This document shows positions 37,658-44,168 of a stretch of 46,491 bases of DNA, piece by piece. The stretch is from contig JALOOX010000058.1 of assembly GCA_025454175.1 (NCBI GenBank), positions 1 through 46,491 of the forward strand, given 5' to 3'. The stretch comes from Syntrophobacteraceae bacterium (lineage in GTDB: Bacteria; Desulfobacterota; Syntrophobacteria; Syntrophobacterales; Syntrophobacteraceae). Position 1 is the stretch's first letter. Every line of letters starts with the position of its first letter. Position numbers and translations under genes: made by a program. Below the pieces are notes generated by a model. It saw nothing but the letters and a program-made list of their open reading frames with translations, had not been told where the DNA came from and did no database searches.

Positions 37658-38288
37658 CAGGGGCAAGGGGGGCGTCTTTCGCCGCGGGGGTTTTTCCTTG
37701 CTGTTTTCAATGGCCCATGGTAGGGGTCGAAGCGTGGATCCTGGGTGGGCATGGAATTCTGCGGCACTTGTTTAGCCGTGCTCCCCATCATGAGAATCTG
37801 ATGCCGGCGCTTCGTGGATCGGTGACTCCCCCAAGAGCTCTCAGTGGAACACTCGCACAATTCCCCATTAATCCTCCCTCCCATACCCCAGCACTGACGG
37901 ATCAATGAACAACCGCCGGAATGACATTCCTGCATGCCGGGATGCACGGTATATCGTGGATGGCTTCAAGAGGAGCCGGGCGTCCTGTTCAGGCGGCCGC
38001 GGCCGGGGAGGGCATCAATAGCAACTCCTGCCCGAAGCTATACCCGTAGAGGATGAGATCTTGCGTTTTATGAAGGTCTTCTGGATTCCGGCTTGAAGAC
38101 TGCCGGAATGACGTCTGAGGCGACATCACCGTCCGTCATGCCGGCGAAAGCCGGCATCCAGGGTGATTACAGAAACGCCCACTTCTTGACCTCAACGAGT
38201 ATGAATGCCTGGCCGCGGCGACCCGGGGAGGGGCAATTCGACGACATTGCCCATGAGGGGGATCATTTCATTCAAGCGGGGGGAAAAG
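37658..38288. other. Repeat-rich intergenic gap
   Basis: About 630 bases without a credible gene. It contains partial palindromic repeat units near 37912-37924 (CCGCCGGAATGAC) and two complete ones at 38081-38157. No promoter for the formyltransferase gene was recognised. Confidence 0.5.
38081..38157. repeat. REP-like palindromes, two units
   Basis: Unit one: ATTCCGGC (38085-38092), nine-base loop TTGAAGACT, GCCGGAAT (38102-38109). Unit two: ATGCCGGC (38138-38145), loop GAAA, GCCGGCAT (38150-38157). Unit one differs from the copy at 28041-28074 by compensating changes in the stem, so pairing is under constraint. Confidence 0.65.
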
Positions 38289-39206
38289 ATGCGCATTCTA
38301 TTGATCGGTCAGGCGGCTTTCGGGGTCAAGACGCTGGAGAAGCTTCTGGAGCGGGGTGAGAACATCGTGGCCGTCTATGCACCGCCCGACAGGAAGGGCA
38401 AGGCCGACCCCGTGAAGGAAGCTGCCGATGCCAGGGGTATTCCGGTTTATCAGCCCACCACCTACAAGGATGACCAGGTATTTGCCCAATACCGGGAACT
38501 GCGGCCGGACCTCACGGTGCTGGCCTTCGTGACGGACATCATTCCGGCGAAGTTCTTCGAAGCCGCAACCCATGGAGCCATCTGCTATCACCCGTCCATA
38601 CTGCCGCGCCATCGGGGATCGAGCGCCATCAACTGGGCGGTCATCATGGGAGACACCATGACGGGTCTCACGATCTTCTTTCCCGATGGAGGCATCGACA
38701 CGGGTCCCATTATCCTGCGGAAAGAAATCCCCATTCAGCCGGACGATACGACGGGAACCCTTTATTTCAACCATCTTTTCCCCATGGGGATCGATGCCCT
38801 TGTCGAATCCATCGAATTGATCAAGCAGGGGAAGGCTCCGAGGATCGCGCAGGACGAATCCCTGGCCACCTATGAGCCGCCGTGCACCGATGCCGTGGCG
38901 GGAATCGACTGGTCCAAAGCCGGGGAGGAGATCCACAACCTGGTTCGGGGATGCGATCCGCAGCCGGGGGCTTTTGCCCTCTTCAAGGGAGAAAAGACGC
39001 GGTTTTTCGGATGCCGGTTTGTGCCCGAGCCATCCTCGGCCGCCCCCGCCTCCATCCTGGCCCTTGACAATCAGGGCCTTCATGTGGCGGTATCGGGAGG
39101 CCAACTGGTGGTGGCCAAAATGCGCTCGGCCACGGGAGGCAAGGTTTCCGCCGTCGAGTGGGCCCAGGAGAAGGGGGCCCGGGCTGGCGATCGCTTTGAT
39201 GTCTAG
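38289..39206 (+). CDS. Formyltransferase resembling the hydrolase domain of 10-formyl-THF dehydrogenase
   Basis: The 305-residue protein has the Fmt-type fold. It lines up better with the N-terminal hydrolase domain of 10-formyltetrahydrofolate dehydrogenase than with Fmt: MRILLIGQAAFG, VYAPPDRKGKADPVK, YHPSILPRHRGSSAINW and DGGIDTGP, then LFPMGIDALVESI. Catalytic H101 and D137 are 36 residues apart, as in E. coli Fmt and the mammalian enzyme. Here the C-terminal aldehyde dehydrogenase part is absent. It may hydrolyse 10-formyl-THF to formate or transfer the formyl group to another acceptor. GGGGGGAAAAG precedes the ATG. Confidence 0.8.
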   Translation: MRILLIGQAAFGVKTLEKLLERGENIVAVYAPPDRKGKADPVKEAADARGIPVYQPTTYKDDQVFAQYRELRPDLTVLAFVTDIIPAKFFEAATHGAICYHPSILPRHRGSSAINWAVIMGDTMTGLTIFFPDGGIDTGPIILRKEIPIQPDDTTGTLYFNHLFPMGIDALVESIELIKQGKAPRIAQDESLATYEPPCTDAVAGIDWSKAGEEIHNLVRGCDPQPGAFALFKGEKTRFFGCRFVPEPSSAAPASILALDNQGLHVAVSGGQLVVAKMRSATGGKVSAVEWAQEKGARAGDRFDV

Positions 39207-39274
39207 AGGGCATCTGTTCTCTGTATTCCCTCACGGCCCCCCGGGAGACCCTGAACAATGAAAAGGACCTCACG

Positions 39275-39322
39275 ACGTCTGGTCCTTAACTTGAAACTTG
39301 AAACCTTAAACATGAAACCTTT
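39275..39322 (+). repeat. Low-complexity TTGAAAC-type repeats upstream of hisB
   Basis: About 45 bases of near-repeats such as AACTTGAAACTTGAAACC and TTAAACATGAAACC, ending less than 20 bases before the hisB start. Such repeats are common in intergenic DNA of this bacterial group. Confidence 0.5.
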
Positions 39323-39339
39323 CGCAACAGGGGAGGACG

Positions 39340-39930
39340 ATGGGAGAACGGATGGGGCAGATCCACCGAAAAACGGGGGAAACGGATGTTCGCGTGGAAT
39401 TCAACCTGGATGGACAGGGAAGGGCCAGCCTTCAGACGGGAGCTCCCTTCCTGGACCACATGCTGACCCTCTTCGCGGTCCACGGGTTTTTCGACCTGAC
39501 CATCCAGGCCAGGGGCGACCTCGAGATCGATGCCCACCACACGGTGGAAGACATAGGGATCAGCCTGGGCGAAGCCCTTGCCCAGGCTGCCGGTGAGCGC
39601 AAATCCATCCGGCGTTACGGCGAAGCCCATGTGCCCATGGATGAGGCTTGTGCCCGGGTGGTCCTGGATCTCTCCAACCGTCCTTACCTGCTTTATGAAG
39701 TCCCGCCCATGTCCGCCCGCGTGGGGGACTTCGAAACCGAGCTCATGCCGGAGTTTCTTCGTGCCTTGAGCCAGCGCGGGGGCATCACCCTGCACGTTCA
39801 TGTCCTCTACGGGAGCAACACCCACCACATGATCGAAGCCGTCTTCAAAGCCCTGGGCCGCGCTCTCGACCAGGCCACCCAGCTGGATCCGCGCCGCGGC
39901 GGTGTCCCGTCGTCCAAGGGAGTACTGTGA
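39340..39930 (+). CDS. hisB: Imidazoleglycerol-phosphate dehydratase
   Basis: The 196-residue enzyme dehydrates imidazoleglycerol phosphate in histidine synthesis. The two manganese-binding His motifs are present: DAHHTVEDIG and NTHHMIEA, with FLDHML and the ending PSSKGVL. Length and layout match a single-function HisB (no phosphatase domain). GGGGAGGACG precedes the ATG. No other his genes are adjacent, so the pathway is dispersed. It converges on the small coiled-coil gene 35 bases away. Confidence 0.95.
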   Translation: MGERMGQIHRKTGETDVRVEFNLDGQGRASLQTGAPFLDHMLTLFAVHGFFDLTIQARGDLEIDAHHTVEDIGISLGEALAQAAGERKSIRRYGEAHVPMDEACARVVLDLSNRPYLLYEVPPMSARVGDFETELMPEFLRALSQRGGITLHVHVLYGSNTHHMIEAVFKALGRALDQATQLDPRRGGVPSSKGVL

Positions 39931-39965
39931 CCACGAGGAGCGCTTTCGTCCGGATCGGTGTGGTG

Positions 39966-40202
39966 CTACCGGTACAGGCTGAGGGAGGCGTCGAGCTTTC
40001 TCTGGACTTCCTTCAGCTTCGTCTTCATGGACTCCACCTTTTGCGCCATTTCCTCGGCTGAGACGTCGGACAGCGAGATCGACTGGATTGCCTGCAACTC
40101 CCTGCTCAACTCGCCGTACTCACTCTCCAGCCGATGGATCTCCTCCCTGATGGTCTGATACTCCGGCCAGTCATCAGTCTCGTCCAGAAAGTTCATGGAC
40201 AT
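39966..40202 (-). CDS. Small coiled-coil protein, unknown function
   Basis: The 78-residue product is charged and largely helical, with regular Leu/Ile spacing (QTIREEIHRLESEYGELSRE, then MKTKLKEVQRKL). It predicts a coiled coil that might oligomerise. Two in-frame ATG codons (40202 and 40196) follow AAGGAGGT, so the start is ambiguous by two residues. It lies between hisB and the restriction locus and is not obviously part of either. Confidence 0.62.
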   Translation of the reverse strand: MSMNFLDETDDWPEYQTIREEIHRLESEYGELSRELQAIQSISLSDVSAEEMAQKVESMKTKLKEVQRKLDASLSLYR

Positions 40203-40365
40203 GGGGACCTCCTTTCTCCTGATTCCTAATGCTCAGTCTCAGGACCCTTACTTACCGGGTGGTCGCAGGATGTGTCGGGACAGCCGAAAAATAGTCTTGG
40301 TCACTCCTTGCCGATTATTCGGCCCAAGCTGGAACACGACCTATGGCGTCGATTGAATAAGGATA

Positions 40366-40379
40366 ATTTCGGTCGAAAT
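40366..40379. promoter_or_regulatory. Candidate operator palindrome
   Basis: ATTTCG-GT-CGAAAT is a perfect six-base palindrome with a two-base centre, about 14 bases before the candidate -35 hexamer of the restriction operon. It could be bound by the HTH protein encoded immediately downstream, which is speculation. Confidence 0.35.
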
Positions 40380-40392
40380 CGGCAAAGATCGT

Positions 40393-40422
40393 TTGACTTC
40401 GCACGAATACCCTTTGTACATT
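40393..40422 (+). promoter_or_regulatory. Candidate promoter of the hsd locus
   Basis: TTGACT (40393-40398) and TACATT (40417-40422) are 18 bases apart, five and four matches to the sigma-70 hexamers. About 100 bases lie between the -10 hexamer and the HTH gene start. Confidence 0.35.
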
Positions 40423-40519
40423 AAGGGAGTTTTTAACCTGGGAGAGGTGCGCGTAGCGCTCTCCCGTTTCGCCTCTGGCGGACGCGGCTGCAAACCGGAA
40501 CGCCTGCGGAGTCTTGAGA

Positions 40520-40717
40520 ATGAACGAGATGGAAGACCGATGGTTGTCGATCACCGAGATCTGCAAATACCTCGGGGTCAGCAATGACACCGTGTACAAA
40601 TGGATCGACAAGCATGGCATGCCCGCTCACCGCATGGGCCGCCTCTGGAAGTTCAAGAAGAGCCAGGTGGATGTCTGGGTCGAGTCCGGCGGGGCGGCGG
40701 AGCCCAAAAGACCCTAA
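40520..40717 (+). CDS. Small helix-turn-helix (excisionase/MerR-type) DNA-binding protein
   Basis: The 65-residue protein contains the classic WLSITEICKYLGVSNDTVYK and MGRLWKFKKSQVDVWV, the 'DNA-binding excisionase' pattern. Such proteins are often found in front of type I restriction genes and probably regulate them. GGAG lies about nine bases before the ATG at 40520; the TTG at 40514 is an alternative. It lies 33 bases before hsdM and is probably in the same transcript. Confidence 0.8.
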   Translation: MNEMEDRWLSITEICKYLGVSNDTVYKWIDKHGMPAHRMGRLWKFKKSQVDVWVESGGAAEPKRP

Positions 40718-40750
40718 CCCCGGCGACGACACACAGGGAATGGAGTATTC

Positions 40751-42964
40751 ATGAATCTGACCGAATTTCTCACCACGCTCGAAGCGCCCATCGTGGTGCG
40801 GCCCACCCGGCGGATGACCCAGGGCGAGCTGGAGAGCTATCTCGACAAGGCGGCCGACATCCTGCGCGGCAATGCCGACCATTCCGAGTTTCGCGGCTAT
40901 GTGTTCGCCCTGCTGTTCTACAAGCGCATCAACGACTGCTATGAGGAGGAGGTCCGCACCCAGGCCGATACCCTGATCACGGCGGGTGTACCGCGGGAGC
41001 AGGCGCTGCAGCTGGCCCGCGATCCGCTGAACCACCATTTCATCGTTCCCGAGGCAGCGGAATGGAACAAGGTTGCCCGCAAGCCTCCAAAGCCACCGAA
41101 GGACAGCAGGGAGGTTGGCCTCGGCCAGGCCCTGAACGACGCCATGCTCGCCATCGAGCGGGCCAACGCCCACCGGCAGAACAACTTCGACGGCATCCTC
41201 ACCGGCAAGATCGATTTCAACAAGCAGGACGAGCTGCCCCGTGACAAACTGGTCAATCTCATCAACCACTTCGGCAGCAAGACCTTCGACCGCGCCCACG
41301 TTTCCGACGATTTGTTCGGCAACGCCTACGAATACCTGATCCGCAACTTCGCCAGCAAGGCGGGGAAATCCAGCGGCGAGTTCTACACCCCGGCCGAAGT
41401 CGGGTTTCTCATGTCCGAGATGCTGGAGCCCAAGGCAGGCATGAGCATCTGCGACTGGGCCAGCGGCTCCGGCGGCCTGCTGCTCCAGTGCATCCGCTAC
41501 GTGAAGAAGCACGGCGGCGACGCACGCCAGCTCTTCCTGCACGGCCAGGAGTCCAACGTCGCCACCTACAACATCTCGCGCATCAACATGATCCTGCACG
41601 GAGTGCCGGTGTGGGAGCACAAGCAGGGCGATTCCCTGCGCGACCCGCGTCACCTGACCGCCGCCAACCGCCTGAAGCAGTTCGACCGTGTCATCATGAA
41701 TCCGCCCTTTTCGCTGGAGGACTGGGGGTACGACACGGTGGCCGGCGGCGACAAGTTCGGCCGCCTGTCCTTCGGCATGCCGCCCACCTCCAATGGCGAC
41801 TGGGCCTGGCTGCTGCAGATCGCCAAGTCCCTCAAGGATCTCGACCCGCAGACCGGTGAGTCCGGCAAGGGGATGGTGGTCATGTCCCAGGGCGTGCTGT
41901 TTCGCGGGCAGCCGGAACAGACCGAGGAGGAAGACGGCCAGAACCAGAAGGCCGATGCCGAGTACGTGATCCGGCGAGGCTTTGTGGAAGCGGACCTGAT
42001 CGAGTGCATCGTGGTGCTCCCCTCCAAGCTCTTCTACGGCAACGGCGTGCCCGCCTGCCTGCTGCTCCTGAACAAGAACAAGCCGGAGGCGCGCAAGGGC
42101 AAGACCTTGATGATCTGGGCCTCGCGCCACTTCCAGAAGGCCAACCCGCAGAACCTGCTGCGCCCCTCGGACCTGATGCGCGTCCTGGTGCCCTGGCACG
42201 CCTTCGGCGACCTGGAAGAGGCCAAAACCCTCGTGGAGAGCCACGCCGCGCAGCTGATCCGCGAGGTGGAGGCAAAGCGCGACCAGCGCCTGGCCGACGT
42301 CGAGGACGCCTTCGGCCCGGTGCTTGCCCCGCTGGAAAGCCTGGTGGCCGAACAGGCCGAGCTCGACGCGCTCGATCTCAAAGTGGCCGCTGTCAATGAC
42401 GCCATCCACCCCGAGCATAAATGGTTCGGCCCCCTCGCCCCGCTCAAGACGGAAGTGGAGAGCATTCAGGCCAAGATCGACGCCGCCGGGCACGGCGAGA
42501 AGGCAGCGCTCAAGGCCAAACTCGCCAAACCGAAGAAGGTCCTCGACGATGCCCGCAAGCAGCTCATCGCCGCCATCAAAGCCCACCTCAAGCAGCTCAA
42601 CAAAGCCATCAAGGAACTGAACAAACTGCAGGAGGAGCGCGACACCCGTGAGCAGGAGATCAAGCTCGCCGCCGAGCGCGAGATTGCCCATCTGAACGAG
42701 GCGGCCGACGACCTGCGCCGCATTTGCAACGATCCCGATGAGGCGCGGCGCTACTTCGCCCTGGTGGACAAGGTCGAAATTGAGGAGAACGAATTCAACC
42801 TCAATCTGCCGCGCTATGTGGATACCTTCGAGCCGGAGACGGTGGTGCCGTTGGATGCGGCAGCAGAGACGTTAAAAGACTGCGTTGCCGAATCGAAAAG
42901 ATCATTGTCGTCATTGAAGGCTCTGCTTTCAGGGCTCGGCATTGACTGGGGAGGGAATGCCTAA
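40751..42964 (+). CDS. hsdM: Type I restriction-modification enzyme, methyltransferase (M) subunit
   Basis: The 737-residue protein methylates adenine in the recognition site and carries the complex core. Motif I is DWASGSGG (235-242) and the catalytic motif is NPPF (317-320). An HsdM N-terminal helical domain (about 25-180) precedes them, and a long coiled, Lys-rich C-terminus (about 480-690) extends the protein beyond the more common 500-residue form. GGAG lies just before the ATG. The stop TAA overlaps ATG codons suited to start hsdS, a standard M-S coupling. Codon use is richer in CTG and CGC than in many neighbours. Confidence 0.95.
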   Translation: MNLTEFLTTLEAPIVVRPTRRMTQGELESYLDKAADILRGNADHSEFRGYVFALLFYKRINDCYEEEVRTQADTLITAGVPREQALQLARDPLNHHFIVPEAAEWNKVARKPPKPPKDSREVGLGQALNDAMLAIERANAHRQNNFDGILTGKIDFNKQDELPRDKLVNLINHFGSKTFDRAHVSDDLFGNAYEYLIRNFASKAGKSSGEFYTPAEVGFLMSEMLEPKAGMSICDWASGSGGLLLQCIRYVKKHGGDARQLFLHGQESNVATYNISRINMILHGVPVWEHKQGDSLRDPRHLTAANRLKQFDRVIMNPPFSLEDWGYDTVAGGDKFGRLSFGMPPTSNGDWAWLLQIAKSLKDLDPQTGESGKGMVVMSQGVLFRGQPEQTEEEDGQNQKADAEYVIRRGFVEADLIECIVVLPSKLFYGNGVPACLLLLNKNKPEARKGKTLMIWASRHFQKANPQNLLRPSDLMRVLVPWHAFGDLEEAKTLVESHAAQLIREVEAKRDQRLADVEDAFGPVLAPLESLVAEQAELDALDLKVAAVNDAIHPEHKWFGPLAPLKTEVESIQAKIDAAGHGEKAALKAKLAKPKKVLDDARKQLIAAIKAHLKQLNKAIKELNKLQEERDTREQEIKLAAEREIAHLNEAADDLRRICNDPDEARRYFALVDKVEIEENEFNLNLPRYVDTFEPETVVPLDAAAETLKDCVAESKRSLSSLKALLSGLGIDWGGNA

Positions 42965-43046
42965 TGCGCCCCGCTGGAGTTCATCCTCTGTATTATTCTG
43001 CCGAAAAATACCAGCCACCTGCAGATTGGAATGGGTGTAATCAAAA

Positions 43047-44168
43047 ATGAGAGTTGGATGTCGCCCGCCAAAGAGGGGGAAAGGGTCCGCGATACGAATT
43101 CACGGGACAGAACGGAAAAATTCGTATAAATGTGATACCGCAGTCGTAGCGGACGGATCCCGGTCCGGCTTGGCCATTCGGGGCGTTCGTGGAGTGCTGG
43201 GCTCAACTTTGCTGGCATATCGACCCAAGGAAGGTTTTGACGCGGATTATCTGTTTTGCGTCCTTGAATCACTCTATCCCTACAACAACACCGCGACGAT
43301 TGGCGGCGCAATCCCACACCTCGACAAACGTTTGCTCGCTAAACTGTCATTGGCCACCCCAGGAGCAGCCGAACAACGCCGCATTGCCGCTGCGCTGAAG
43401 CTGGCCGGCGACGCCATCGCCAAGACCAAGGCCGAGCTGGAAGCCACGCGGGAGTTGAAGCGCTCATTCGCGCACAAAGCCCTCGAATCTGGCTTCGGCA
43501 GCTCTGAACTTATTGACTCGAAATTCTGGAGCTATCCAAACACTTGGGACTTGGTTTGCGTCAAACATCTGCTGACAGGTATGGACGCTGGGGCAAGTCC
43601 GATGTGCGAATCAGACGCTGCTAAGCCCGGGCATTGGGGGGTGCTGAAGGTTAGCGCTGTAAGTTGGGACCGGTTTGAGGAGATGGAAAACAAAGCGCTT
43701 CCCGCAACCATAGAACCTGACGTGAATGCCGAAGTTAAAGTCGGCGACATCATCGTCAGTCGAGCTAACACCACAGAGCTTTGCGGTGCAGTTCATCGAG
43801 TACAGTCACTTTACACAAGGTTGCTGCTTTGTGACAAGACGTGGCGGCTGCACCCGAAAGAGGAAGTAAACCCCGATTGGTTGGTCGCTGTGCTGAAACA
43901 CCCGCAGGCGCGTAGACAGATTGAAGCAAATGCGACCGGAACCAGTGACAGTATGAAGAATATCGGGAAACGGGATTTCCGAAATGTGGTTGTCCCTAGG
44001 CCCTCAAGAGATGAGCAAGACCGAATCGCTGAGGCCTTGAATGCATTTGATGCGAATATTGAAGCAAATGTGAAGAAAGTGGAAGCCCTCCAACAGGTCA
44101 AGAAATCCCTGCTGCAAAATCTCCTCACCGGGAGAATCCGCATACCCGAGGGGGCCATCCATGGATGA
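43047..44168 (+). CDS. hsdS: Type I restriction specificity (S) subunit, 5' end disrupted
   Basis: The 373-residue frame holds part of the first target-recognition domain (about 1-105; GVLGSTLLAYRP, then ATIGGAIPHLDKRLLAKL), the central helix (107-150), the second recognition domain (155-335) and the C-terminal helix (KKVEALQQVKKSLLQNLLTG). The first domain is shorter than usual. No ribosome site precedes the ATG at 43047. The expected start, ATG 42964 overlapping the hsdM stop with GGAGG nine bases upstream, runs 28 codons and ends at a TGA (43048) inside a run of five A residues (43043-43047). One extra A would join the frames. Another ATG at 42957 shares this frame but stops at 43038. Confidence 0.75.
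   Translation: MRVGCRPPKRGKGSAIRIHGTERKNSYKCDTAVVADGSRSGLAIRGVRGVLGSTLLAYRPKEGFDADYLFCVLESLYPYNNTATIGGAIPHLDKRLLAKLSLATPGAAEQRRIAAALKLAGDAIAKTKAELEATRELKRSFAHKALESGFGSSELIDSKFWSYPNTWDLVCVKHLLTGMDAGASPMCESDAAKPGHWGVLKVSAVSWDRFEEMENKALPATIEPDVNAEVKVGDIIVSRANTTELCGAVHRVQSLYTRLLLCDKTWRLHPKEEVNPDWLVAVLKHPQARRQIEANATGTSDSMKNIGKRDFRNVVVPRPSRDEQDRIAEALNAFDANIEANVKKVEALQQVKKSLLQNLLTGRIRIPEGAIHG

Larger units (their letters stand above)
40203..40519. other. Gap upstream of the restriction locus
   Basis: About 317 bases holding the candidate operator (40366-40379) and promoter (40393-40422) listed separately. Otherwise no gene or repeat seen. Confidence 0.5.

Noticed and set aside
40433..42691. 752-residue open frame on the minus strand
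   Set aside because: It is antisense to hsdM, whose motifs are clear. Composition is Leu/Val/Gly-rich without recognisable domains.
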